NCBI RefSeq assembly: GCF_014646275.1
Contig: NZ_BMND01000002.1
Coordinates: 372,001-436,000, forward strand
Length of the DNA: 64,000 bases
Source of the DNA: Streptomyces kronopolitis
GTDB taxonomy: Bacteria > Actinomycetota > Actinomycetes > Streptomycetales > Streptomycetaceae
Reading direction: 5' to 3'
The notes beneath the pieces were generated by a model. That model did no database searches, had not been told where the DNA came from, and saw only the letters and a list, made by a program, of their open reading frames with translations. The translations under genes and the position numbers were made by a program. Positions 8,907 to 16,631 of this stretch are shown piece after piece (position 1 is the stretch's first letter; every line of letters starts with the position of its first letter).

Positions 8907-9247
8907 GGCCCCTTTTGGCGTGCCCCGGCCGCGTGCTGGTGGGCGCGGACGATGGTGGAATCGACGGCGACGACCCAGTCGAGGTCGCCGTCAGTGTCGG
9001 CCTGGGCGAGCAGGGTGGTGCATACCTTCTCCCAGGTGCCGTCGGCGGCCCAATTCCGCAGCCGGTTGTAGACGCCCTTCCACGAACCGAAGCGTTCGGG
9101 AAGGTCCGTCCATGGGGTCCCGGTGCGGTACTTGAATGCGATCGCGTCGATCACCTGCCGGTGATCGCGCCACCGCCCGCCCCGCCGAGGTGTCCGGTCC
9201 GGCAGCAACGGCTCGATGCGTGCCCACTGGGCGTCAGTCAACGACAC
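8855..9247 (-). CDS. IS5-family transposase, N-terminal frame (OrfA)
   Basis: 130 residues. The start SLTDAQWARIEPLLP and the following RWRDHRQVIDAIAFKYRTG, WTDLPERFG and VYNRLRNW are the DUF4096 N-terminal region of IS5-type transposases. VVAVDSTIVRAHQHAAG carries the first catalytic aspartate of the DDE triad. The frame runs on past the conserved region into a meaningless tail. The active protein is made by a -1 shift at the heptamer A-AAG-GGG (plus-strand 8909-8915), which joins it to the second frame. Confidence 0.9.
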   Translation of the reverse strand: MSLTDAQWARIEPLLPDRTPRRGGRWRDHRQVIDAIAFKYRTGTPWTDLPERFGSWKGVYNRLRNWAADGTWEKVCTTLLAQADTDGDLDWVVAVDSTIVRAHQHAAGARQKGPWPASLTAMPSDARAVA

Positions 9248-9284
9248 ACTCGGACCAACGATCAGATGATCGGAAGGCTACTGC

Positions 9285-9533
9285 TCAACTGCCGTGGCGC
9301 TGTTCACGCTCTCGAAGCCGTCGCACATGCCTGGCGTGCTGCCCGGCCCGCGACCTCTGAGCGCGATCGATCGAAAGCACTTGGGGATCCGCCGTGCGCT
9401 CGTACAACTCGACTTCGAAGGGGTCCGCGTCCACCTCGACAAGCCATGCCAACGCGTCCCGATCCTGCTCAGCCGTCGGACGCACGCGAACTTCGTCCCT
9501 CCACATCTGACCGCTCGCTTCGGCTTCGTCCAC
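9285..9533 (-). CDS. hypothetical protein, possibly cut by the IS element
   Basis: 82 residues from GTG 9533. The first 55 residues look protein-like (acidic, with RPTAEQDRDALAWLVEVDADPFEVELYERT). The last 25 are arginine-rich, as in out-of-frame GC-rich DNA, and the stop lies about 5 bases from the IS right end. It may be a gene whose 3' end was lost when the IS inserted. Not recognised; a chance ORF remains possible. Confidence 0.3.
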   Translation of the reverse strand: MDEAEASGQMWRDEVRVRPTAEQDRDALAWLVEVDADPFEVELYERTADPQVLSIDRAQRSRAGQHARHVRRLREREQRHGS

Positions 9534-9639
9534 CTCGCCAATATATGTGCGGGCAGGCGGCGAACGGGCCCCTTCGTTCCAAGATCCAAAAGACGGCCTA
9601 GTCGTCGGCCAGCAGGAAGCCGCCGCTTATGGCACGCCG

Positions 9640-10956
9640 TCAGCCCGCACTCCCCGCCTGCCACTGGGACCACGACATGTTCCAGCCGTTGAGGCCGTTG
9701 TCCGGCTTGATGGTCTTCTCGTTCGAGTTCTTCACGATGACGACGTCGCCGATCAGGGACTCGTTGAAGAACCACTTGCCCGGAGTGTCGCCCCCGCCGC
9801 CCTTCTGGTCGCGCAGGCCGATGCAGCCGTGGCTGGTGCCGGCCTGGCCGAAGACGGACGGGGCGCTCCAGTAGTTGCCGTGGATGAAGGTGCCGGAGGT
9901 CGACAGGCGCATGGCGTGCGGCACGTCAGGGATCTTGTACGTATCCGACTTGTTCGTGAAGCCGACCGTGGAGCCGTCCATCTGGGTCTGTTCGAGCTTT
10001 TCCGAGATGACCATCTGGCCGTTGTAGGTCGGGTGCTCGGGGCTGCCGGCCGAGACCGGGAGGGACTTGAGGGTCTTGCCGTCGCGCTTGACCGTCATCT
10101 GCTGGGTGTTCATGTCGATCGTGGAGACCTGGGAGCGGCCGATGGTGAAGGACACCGTCTTGGACTGGACACCCGTGATGCCCTGGCCGCCCTTGACGCC
10201 GTCCAGGTCGATCTTCATGGTGATCTTGGAGCCGGCCTTCCAGTAGTCCTCGGGCCGGAAGTCCAGGCGCTGGGCGCCGAACCAGTGGCCGACGACCTTC
10301 TGGCCGCTGCTGGAGGTCACCGTGATGTGGGACTGGACGTCCTTCTTGTTGGTGATCGCCTTGTCGAAATTGAAGGACACCGGCATGCCGACGCCGACGG
10401 TCTTGCCGTCGTCGGGCGTGTAGGAGCCGATAAAGCTGTTGGCCGGGGAGACCGTCGTGAAGGACGAGTTCTTGGTGGCGGTGCGGCCCTTGGAGTCCTT
10501 GGCCTTCGCCGCGATCCGGTACTTGGTGCCGCGCTCCAGCTGGGCATCCGGCTTCCAGGAGGAGCCGTCGGAGGATATGGCACCGGCGATCTCCTTCCCG
10601 GAGTTCGCTGCGGTGAGCTTCACCTCGGTCAGCTTGCCGTCGGTGACCTTCACCCCGGTGTCCGAGATGCTGGCGTCGGTGGCGCCGTCCTTCGCCGAGA
10701 CCTTGATCTTGGCAACCGAGGCGTTCTCCACAGCCGCCTTGGCACCCGCGTCGGCCTGGCCGTCGTCGCCGCAGGCGGACAGCGCCAGAAGCGCCAACGC
10801 GACCCCTGCGGTCACTGCCGACACTCGGCGCGCCCCCGGGCCCCGGCGGCGCGGGGGCGTACCGGGGCTTGCCTGCGGGGTCTGATGGAGCAGGTGAGGC
10901 GGCCTGTGGGACCGAGCGGGCTCGGGCTTGTCCAACGTCGTCACGGGCTGCTCCAT
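9640..10956 (-). CDS. L,D-transpeptidase lipoprotein (YkuD domain)
   Basis: 438 residues. After a polar N-terminus, a hydrophobic stretch ends in the lipobox LSAC near residue 60, so the mature protein is anchored by a lipidated cysteine. Two Ig-like domains follow (about 80-270), then a YkuD domain with HGNYW and the catalytic SHGCIGLRD. These enzymes form 3-3 peptide cross-links in peptidoglycan and resist most beta-lactams. The architecture matches mycobacterial/Streptomyces Ldt lipoproteins. The ATG at 10956 has no good ribosome-binding site; a start nearer the hydrophobic segment is possible. The 300 bases upstream (10957-11257) hold nothing I can name. Confidence 0.92.
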   Translation of the reverse strand: MEQPVTTLDKPEPARSHRPPHLLHQTPQASPGTPPRRRGPGARRVSAVTAGVALALLALSACGDDGQADAGAKAAVENASVAKIKVSAKDGATDASISDTGVKVTDGKLTEVKLTAANSGKEIAGAISSDGSSWKPDAQLERGTKYRIAAKAKDSKGRTATKNSSFTTVSPANSFIGSYTPDDGKTVGVGMPVSFNFDKAITNKKDVQSHITVTSSSGQKVVGHWFGAQRLDFRPEDYWKAGSKITMKIDLDGVKGGQGITGVQSKTVSFTIGRSQVSTIDMNTQQMTVKRDGKTLKSLPVSAGSPEHPTYNGQMVISEKLEQTQMDGSTVGFTNKSDTYKIPDVPHAMRLSTSGTFIHGNYWSAPSVFGQAGTSHGCIGLRDQKGGGGDTPGKWFFNESLIGDVVIVKNSNEKTIKPDNGLNGWNMSWSQWQAGSAG

Positions 10957-11257
10957 ACGGGGTGTGGTGGTTCCGTGCCCGCAGTAGGCACGAGCAGACG
11001 GTATGAGGGAAGGCGCCGGCCAAGGAGTCGGCCGCCCTGTGACCGAAGGCTCCGCCGCCTCCAGGTATCGGTCTGCCTCCAGTCCACCCGGAAGTCTTAA
11101 GAGCCGGACTTATGAGCCGTGCCGTGCTGGCTGACGCGGCGGCCGCCGCACGTTGACGGGGCCCTGCTCGGCCCGCGGAGCCGACGCGAGTGCGGGGCGG
11201 CTCCGCAGGCCACGGTCAGAGCTTCGCCGTCAGGGCTCTGCCTTCAGAGCATCGCCT

Positions 11258-12094
11258 TCAGAGCTTTGCCTTCATGGCTTTGTCGACCTCCGCGTTGAAG
11301 GCGCCCGGGGAGAACGGGGCGGCCTTGCCGTTCGGTGTGTCGGTGCCCAGCACCTTGCCGTCCAGCTTGACCGTCGGGGTGGGCACCTTGAAGGAGTCGA
11401 AGCGCTTCGACACCTCCAGCACCCAGCGGCGATAGGTACCGGACTTCACGGCGTCCCGGAACTTGGCGTTGCCCTTCAGGGCAGGGACCGTATCGGCGAC
11501 CTTGAGCAGATACTCGTTGTCGGCGAACTTGTCCGGGCCGGCCTCCTCGGGGTGGTACTCCTTGGAGAACAGGGCTGACTTGTACGAGAGGAACGCGTCG
11601 GTGCCGACATCGAGCGCGGCGCCCATCGCGCTGAGTGCGTTCTTCGACCCGGTGCCTCGGGTGCCGTCGTCCAGGAAGGTGCCCAGGCGGAAGGACACCT
11701 TGTACTTGCCGGTGCTGACGTCCTTCTGGATCGTCTCGTTCAGATTCTGGTCGAGCGTGGCGCAGAAGGGGCAGCGCGGGTCCGCGAAGAGCGTCAGCGT
11801 GTGCGTGGCGTCCTTCTTCCCGATGACGAGGTCCGTGCCGTTCCTGCCGGTGGTGTGGGCCGGCCGCACCAGCTCGGCGTTCGACGCCTTGGCCCAGGGG
11901 TCACCGCCGGCACTCTCGCCGCCCGAGGTGGCGACGGCGACACCTATGGCCCCCGCGACGGCCAGTACGGCGACGAGCGCGCCGCCGGCGATCAGTTGCC
12001 AACGGACGCTCTCCTTCTTCTTCTGCCGCTCGCGCTCGGCTCGCAGCCGCGTACGGGCTGCCTGCTTGTTGCTCTGAGTATTGCGGTTGCTCAT
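11258..12094 (-). CDS. membrane-anchored DsbA-like thioredoxin-fold protein
   Basis: 278 residues. A basic N-terminus (about residues 1-32, rich in R, K and Q) precedes a single membrane segment (LIAGGALVAVLAVAGAIGVAVA), so the thioredoxin domain is outside the cell. The redox site is CPFC in FADPRCPFCATL. A long alpha-helical insertion and the cis-proline region VPTPTV follow, as in DsbA/MdbA-type enzymes that handle disulfides of secreted proteins. ATG 12094 was chosen because upstream sequence in frame is low-complexity. The gene lies 59 bases after a polytopic membrane protein on the same strand, probably its electron or assembly partner. Confidence 0.9.
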   Translation of the reverse strand: MSNRNTQSNKQAARTRLRAERERQKKKESVRWQLIAGGALVAVLAVAGAIGVAVATSGGESAGGDPWAKASNAELVRPAHTTGRNGTDLVIGKKDATHTLTLFADPRCPFCATLDQNLNETIQKDVSTGKYKVSFRLGTFLDDGTRGTGSKNALSAMGAALDVGTDAFLSYKSALFSKEYHPEEAGPDKFADNEYLLKVADTVPALKGNAKFRDAVKSGTYRRWVLEVSKRFDSFKVPTPTVKLDGKVLGTDTPNGKAAPFSPGAFNAEVDKAMKAKL

Positions 12095-12153
12095 GACTGC
12101 ACTGCTCTCGGGAAAGGTGTGGAAGCTGCCTGTCCAGGGCCGCGGGCCGGGGC

Positions 12154-12810
12154 CTACGCGGCGAGGGAACAGGGCGGTCCACGCCGCACCACACAGTGCA
12201 CGAGCAGGGGGACGGCCCGGGCGACCGGCTCGGTCCACACGGGCCGGAACTCCGGGCGCCGCGGCACGAGCAGCGCCCGGACGACCGCCACCGCCAGCAG
12301 CAGCGGCCGGAACGCGAACGCCGCCACGGCGCCCGCCAATCGAGCCACCGCCGCCTCGCCCCGCCGCAGCCACAGCGCCGCGAGCAGCCCCACGGCGATG
12401 TGCGCGAGGAGCAGCAGCCAGGTCGCGGCGGGCGCCTGGGGCTGCCCGGGCGCGGGTGCAAGGGAAGTGCCCACGTTGCCGGTGTTGCACAGCACTTCCA
12501 CGCCCAGGGACCGCAGCGGGCCGGTGACCGGCCCGCCGGCCGGCCCGTAACAGGCCAGCTGGCCCGCGTCGAAGACCGCGTCAGCGGCCAGCTCCAGCGG
12601 GACGAGCAACGCGGCGACGCACCCGAAGCCACGCTCCCGGCCGGCCAGCACGTACGCCACCGCGAACACACCGACCGAGAGCGCGGCGACCAGAGGCAGC
12701 GGCAACGGCACCCGGGACAGCAGCACATGACCCGTGGCGGACAGCGTCACGCACAGCGCCGTGAAGAGCGCCGCGCGCAGTGCCCGCAGAGGTGCCGCCG
12801 ATATGTCCAT
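12154..12810 (-). CDS. polytopic membrane protein, unknown function
   Basis: 218 residues from ATG 12810 (GTG 12870 would add 20). Four to five hydrophobic segments are seen: residues about 10-30, 38-55, 65-85, 128-148 and 160-185. Cysteines occur at CYGPAGG, VLCNTG and near the end. I do not recognise the family. It is directly upstream of the DsbA-like gene, in the same orientation, which suggests a link to extracytoplasmic thiol chemistry; this is positional inference. Confidence 0.65.
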   Translation of the reverse strand: MDISAAPLRALRAALFTALCVTLSATGHVLLSRVPLPLPLVAALSVGVFAVAYVLAGRERGFGCVAALLVPLELAADAVFDAGQLACYGPAGGPVTGPLRSLGVEVLCNTGNVGTSLAPAPGQPQAPAATWLLLLAHIAVGLLAALWLRRGEAAVARLAGAVAAFAFRPLLLAVAVVRALLVPRRPEFRPVWTEPVARAVPLLVHCVVRRGPPCSLAA

Positions 12811-12897
12811 TGCGACGAGTCTGCCACGGTCCGGCAGAAGTACCGACTTAAGGGACATCTCTCGGCGCACCCTGGGCCGGCAGGCCGACCTCGCCCG

Positions 12898-13878
12898 TCA
12901 GTCGGCGGGGGAGAAGGTCTTCAGCCAGGTGCCGTCGCCCTGTTTGCTGGCGTCGGAGTAGCCGCAGCCGTCGGCCTGGGCGGCCGTGCCCGGGTAGGCC
13001 ACCTCGACTTCGACCTTCGGGAAGTCCTTGAGGAACGCCGCCACTGCCGTCCGGCCGTCCCCGCTGGGCCCCCGCTCGCAGTCGAGCCGGACGGCGCCCT
13101 CGATGTTCCCGATCCACTGCCGGAAGGCCTGCGGCCGCATCAACTGGCCAGGCGCCATCTTGGTGCTGATGCCCCGTGCGATCCCGTCCACGACTGCGGC
13201 CACCTCGTCCAGCGGTGCCGCTGTGGCCTTCGGCGCCGGGTACAGATACGAGCTGTGGGGCTGCTGGTCGATCGCGCTCACCGTGCCGGCGAAGGCCTGC
13301 CCGCCCGGCCCGGCGACCTTGACGTCGTACGCCGCGGTGGCCGCGGCCACGGGAGTACCCGGGTAGACCTTGGCCCACAGCTCGTCCGCGCGCTGCGTGG
13401 CGTCACCGATGCCGTAACTCCCGAACAGGCCCTCACCGGCCGGGATCAGAGCCGCGGAGCCGCCGCCGCGCAGCGCGTTGCGGTAGCGGATGTCCAGGGT
13501 CAGGGCCGGGAAGTCCCGGCGGAAGTCCTTGATCACCGACCGGCAGGAGTGGCACGGCCCCATGTCGGAATAGAGGACCACGGTGCCCTTGCGGACCGCG
13601 CCGATGCGCGAGGTGTACTGGGTGTCGCTCCGGCATCCCAGGTGGCTGTAGATCGCGTCGGCGAGGAGGTTGACCACCTGCCGCTCGGAGTCCTTCTGGT
13701 GCTGGATGCCCTTGAGGGCGCCGTTCCAGTCCTTCGGTTCGGGCAGGTCCTGGTAGTAGTTGCCTCCGCGCAGGTCCTGGTGCGAGACGCTCTCGACCTC
13801 TCCTTCGAGGTCCGCGTATCCGATGAAGGCGATCGAGTACGTCAGCGTCGCCCGGTTCTTGAATGCGGCGGTGGTCAT
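12898..13878 (-). CDS. deaminase-fold protein (nucleic-acid/nucleotide deaminase-like)
   Basis: 326 residues from ATG 13878, which has a GGGGGA ribosome-binding site; a longer frame reaches 13929. Residues 58-115 contain D63-S-E65-R-Q and P108-C-H-S-C112, the [H/D/C]-x-E plus PCxxC zinc and proton-transfer motifs of the cytidine deaminase superfamily. The pattern is closest to the bacterial toxin-type branch. No signal peptide, Rhs, PT-HINT or other polymorphic-toxin domain is present, and no immunity-like gene is adjacent. The C-terminal 150 residues are unrecognised. It may edit nucleotides or nucleic acid inside the cell; the substrate is unknown. Confidence 0.65.
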   Translation of the reverse strand: MTTAAFKNRATLTYSIAFIGYADLEGEVESVSHQDLRGGNYYQDLPEPKDWNGALKGIQHQKDSERQVVNLLADAIYSHLGCRSDTQYTSRIGAVRKGTVVLYSDMGPCHSCRSVIKDFRRDFPALTLDIRYRNALRGGGSAALIPAGEGLFGSYGIGDATQRADELWAKVYPGTPVAAATAAYDVKVAGPGGQAFAGTVSAIDQQPHSSYLYPAPKATAAPLDEVAAVVDGIARGISTKMAPGQLMRPQAFRQWIGNIEGAVRLDCERGPSGDGRTAVAAFLKDFPKVEVEVAYPGTAAQADGCGYSDASKQGDGTWLKTFSPAD

Positions 13879-14137
13879 GTGCTGCTTCCCCCACTCCGTC
13901 GTGGTGTACGGCGTGACCGACCGCCCCACACGGTCGATTCCGCTCGCCGTACCCCCGCACTCTTACCGTGGCGCGTGACGGTAAACGAACGCTCAACGCG
14001 CACGCGGGGGCGTGCGGGGGCAGTGACGCGGCCGCCCGTTCACCTCGCGCCGCGGCCGGCCGCCCCGGCCCCGCGGTCCAGGTGTCCGCACCGGGACGCC
14101 GCGCTTCGACAGGGGCCCGCGACAGCGTGGCCCGGCT

Positions 14138-14557
14138 CTACGTGAAGGTGTAGCGCCAGGCCTGGTTGGACGCTCCCGTGCACGGCATGAGGCCGACCTC
14201 GCGCCGGTTCCCGTCAGGGCGGCCGATGTCTTCGAGGCACTTACCGCTCACCAGATGCCGAAGCACCACGACGTGGTCGTGCAGGGTGTCCATGCGCCAC
14301 TGCTGCGCGAAGCTGTTGTTGCAGGTCCACTGCTGGACACCCGCGCCGTCGTACGTGCCGTCACGCGGTTCGACGCACTTGTACGAGCGGCGCGTGTACA
14401 ACGCCGTGCCACCCGCGTCAGTCGAGCCGATCCCGAACACCTGGTTCTGCCCGTCCTTGCACTTGAACTGCTGCACGACCGCGGCCTCGTCATACGACTC
14501 GTCCCGCACATCAAGGCACTTCTCCGTCGCCAGGTTCTTGAAGCGCGCAGTCATCAA
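14138..14557 (-). CDS. ricin-type (beta-trefoil) lectin domain protein, possibly 5'-truncated
   Basis: 139 residues covering one beta-trefoil: repeats ATEKCLDVRDES, YKCVEPRDG and SGKCLEDIG, each followed by a QxW-type motif (QQW, QQWRM, NQAWRY). This is the carbohydrate-binding module of secreted actinobacterial glycosidases. The frame stays open upstream to about 14640 and reads GVAQAAPAGGQA just before the domain, which looks like the end of a signal peptide. That stretch has no ATG or GTG before an in-frame TGA, so the secretion signal seems lost. TTG 14557 or ATG 14554 are the only starts. Confidence 0.65.
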   Translation of the reverse strand: MMTARFKNLATEKCLDVRDESYDEAAVVQQFKCKDGQNQVFGIGSTDAGGTALYTRRSYKCVEPRDGTYDGAGVQQWTCNNSFAQQWRMDTLHDHVVVLRHLVSGKCLEDIGRPDGNRREVGLMPCTGASNQAWRYTFT

Positions 14558-14686
14558 CGCCTGCCCACCAGCAGGCGCGGCCTGCGCGACACCCTGATAC
14601 GGGAATCGGACATTCCCCGTGGAACGCCACAGAGGCCGTCACGAGGGCGCGGCGTGGTGACCTGTCGTGGCCTCAGCATCCCGCCT

Positions 14687-15160
14687 CTACTGCACGCGAA
14701 TCGAAGGGGCATGGCGAATGGGGAAGTTCACCGAGCGGGCGATGAAGCACACCGACTGCACTTCGTCGTGCAGCGCCTGCGCCTTCTCCGCCATCGAGGC
14801 ATCGGCGACGGTCACCTCGGGACGCAGCGTGACCTCGGTGATCTGGCCTCCGCCACCGCTCGCGTCCATGGTCATGACTCCGTGCGCCCGGTCCTCGTAG
14901 TCGACCACGTTCACTCCGCCGACCGCGCACAGGTGGAGATACCAGAGCATGTGGCACTGAGCCACGGACGCCACAAGCAATTCCTCGGGGTTCCAGCGGG
15001 CCGGGTCGCCGCGAAAGGCCGGATCGGCGGAGGCGGCGATGGGAGGCTTTCCCGCCGCCAGGACTTCATGGGCGCGGCTGAAGGAACGGTAACTATCCGT
15101 TCCCGAGCCGTAGTTGCCGGTCCATTCGATCACCACGTCATAGCCGTGCGTCTCACTCAT
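14687..15160 (-). CDS. OsmC family peroxiredoxin-like protein
   Basis: 157 residues from ATG 15160. The family pattern is complete: a first catalytic cysteine in LLVASVAQCHMLWYLHL and a second in VQSVCFIARSVNFPI. The fold GYDVVIEWTGNYGSGT at the start matches the OsmC/YhfA branch. Such proteins reduce organic hydroperoxides with the two cysteines. It is a different branch from the Ohr gene at the right end of the window. The 319 bases between it and the next gene hold only that gene's promoter region. Confidence 0.88.
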   Translation of the reverse strand: MSETHGYDVVIEWTGNYGSGTDSYRSFSRAHEVLAAGKPPIAASADPAFRGDPARWNPEELLVASVAQCHMLWYLHLCAVGGVNVVDYEDRAHGVMTMDASGGGGQITEVTLRPEVTVADASMAEKAQALHDEVQSVCFIARSVNFPIRHAPSIRVQ

Positions 15161-15482
15161 GCGGCCAGAATAGGGAGCGTCCAACCCCTTCGGCACCAGA
15201 GATACGAGCTGCCCCCAGGGACACGGGCGCCGACGAGCGCGCCGGGCACTGCGCCTCTCCGCCGGGCGCTTCGCCTCCCCTCGGAAGACGTCGATATGCC
15301 GTTCCGGACCGCAGCGCGCACCTTCCGAAGATCGTCCAGCGTGCTCGCGTAAGCCCGGACCGGAATACCCCGAACCGGGCACCTTGCCAGATATCTGGCG
15401 ACCTACCCTCTTGTCCGGAAATGTGTTATTGCGTGTACTCTCTCAGAGGCAGTTCCGGTCCATGAGGGAACTGGGAGAAATG

Positions 15483-15713
15483 ATGAAGAAGATCCTCGCC
15501 ATAGCGTTCGTCACCGCACTGTTCGCCGCCGAAGGCGCCGGTATCGCCTGCGCGGCCCCCGCGGCGCCCGAGCCCCCGCCGAGTCGTGGCCTTGTCACCA
15601 CGACGTTCCACTGTCCCGCCCCGCGCGGCACCTTCACGATCACGGCGGATCCGTGGGTGATGGGCCAGTACGAGCAGCATTACGGCGAGCAAGGCTGCAC
15701 TTACACCTCGTAG
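15483..15713 (+). CDS. small secreted protein
   Basis: 76 residues. MKKILAIAFVTALFAAEGAG is a classical Sec signal and cleavage after ACA or AAP is likely, leaving about 50 residues with two cysteines (HCPAPRG and QGCTYTS) that could form one disulfide. GGGAG at 15473-15477 fits the ATG at 15483 better than the ATG at 15480. Not recognised. AT-richer upstream sequence with TTGTCC near 15413 and a TGTACT-like box downstream may be its promoter. Confidence 0.65.
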   Translation: MKKILAIAFVTALFAAEGAGIACAAPAAPEPPPSRGLVTTTFHCPAPRGTFTITADPWVMGQYEQHYGEQGCTYTS

Positions 15714-15870
15714 TCATCGGGTCCGCCCCGCCGGCGTTCGTTCGTCGGATTCCCGGTCGCCGCCGGGCCCACCCGGCTGGTAGGCGGGGGCGCCGAGCGA
15801 GACGGCGCCACAGCGGACGCGACCTCTCGACCGGACCCAGCGTGGCCATGGCGCGACCCAAGCCCCGGCA

Positions 15871-16470
15871 TCAGGACGACCGCGGCCGCTCCAGCCCCCG
15901 AAGGAGCAACTCCACCAATCTGCGCGGGTCATAGCGGGGGTCGCTGTCCCGGCCGATGCAGAGATTGCCGATGCCGCGCATCAACTCGTAGGCGTGCGTA
16001 CCCGGCCGGATCTCGTCGGCGTCGACCGCGGCGTCCAGCAGCTGCGCGCAGACGGGTACCAAGCGGTCGAGGAAGTAGGCGTGCAGCGCGTCGAAGCCGC
16101 TGCTGTCCGACTGCATGGCGTTGGCGAGCCCGTGCTTCGTGACCAGGAAGTCAACGAAGAGGTCGACCCACTGACGGAGTGCCGCGAGCGGGGAGTCGGC
16201 GTCGGCCAGCAGGCTCGGGCCGGCCTCGGCGCAGGTGTCGACCTGGTGGCGGTAGACGGCGACGACGAGATCCGCCCGGGTCGGGAAGTGGCGGTAGATC
16301 GTCCCCATCCCGACGCCGGCTCTGGCCGCGATCGCACGGATCGGCGCATCGACGCCGGAGGTGACGAACACCGCGGCGGCGGCGTCGAGCAGGGTCTGCC
16401 GGTTGCGCAGCGCGTCGGCCCGCTTGCTGCGGGCGGCCCCCTCCCCGGACTGGCTCGTATTGGGCACCAC
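15871..16470 (-). CDS. TetR family transcriptional regulator
   Basis: 199 residues. Residues 20-65 form the TetR helix-turn-helix (NRQTLLDAAAAVFVTSG through VGMGTIYRHFPTRADLV). The C-terminal ligand domain ends in RYDPRRLVELLLRGL, as in the SbtR-like group. It is transcribed away from an alpha/beta hydrolase gene. The 161-base divergent region carries a duplicated near-palindrome that is the likely operator for both genes, so this protein probably represses itself and the hydrolase until an unknown ligand binds. Confidence 0.92.
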   Translation of the reverse strand: MVPNTSQSGEGAARSKRADALRNRQTLLDAAAAVFVTSGVDAPIRAIAARAGVGMGTIYRHFPTRADLVVAVYRHQVDTCAEAGPSLLADADSPLAALRQWVDLFVDFLVTKHGLANAMQSDSSGFDALHAYFLDRLVPVCAQLLDAAVDADEIRPGTHAYELMRGIGNLCIGRDSDPRYDPRRLVELLLRGLERPRSS

Positions 16471-16497
16471 GTTCCCCTTCTGCCGTCGTTGACGAAA

Positions 16498-16536
16498 CGG
16501 AACAGCGCTCCGTATATTAATCGGAACAGCGCTCCG
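16498..16536. promoter_or_regulatory. duplicated TetR operator candidate
   Basis: The 15-base sequence CGGAACAGCGCTCCG occurs at 16498-16512 and again, identically, at 16522-16536, 24 bases apart centre to centre. Each copy is an imperfect palindrome around AGCGCT. They flank an AT-rich core (TATATTAAT) resembling a -10 region. Location between the TetR gene and the hydrolase, 28 bases from the TetR start, makes them the likely binding sites. Confidence 0.7.
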
Positions 16537-16631
16537 CTTTCAGTCTAGTCAAAGCCGGACGCTCCCGACCGCCTCGCCCACCGCCGGCCGTATGAGGCCG
16601 CCGTCCGAGGCTCTTGAAGGGAATTCGCTTC

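Larger units (their letters stand above)
8387..9279 (-). mobile_element. IS5-family insertion sequence (two-frame transposase)
   Basis: About 0.9 kb holding the two overlapping transposase frames described next and almost nothing else, the usual size of short IS5-family elements in Streptomyces. Likely tips are GGCCGTTTCTTCTGGATCA at the left and the inverse of GATCAGATGATCGGAAGGC at the right. They match only imperfectly, so the exact ends and the target duplication are uncertain. It separates the FolE/peptide segment from the L,D-transpeptidase gene. Confidence 0.75.

Noticed and set aside
9547..11100. 517-codon plus-strand frame over the L,D-transpeptidase
   Set aside because: Antisense shadow; the minus-strand protein has a lipobox and the SHGC catalytic motif.
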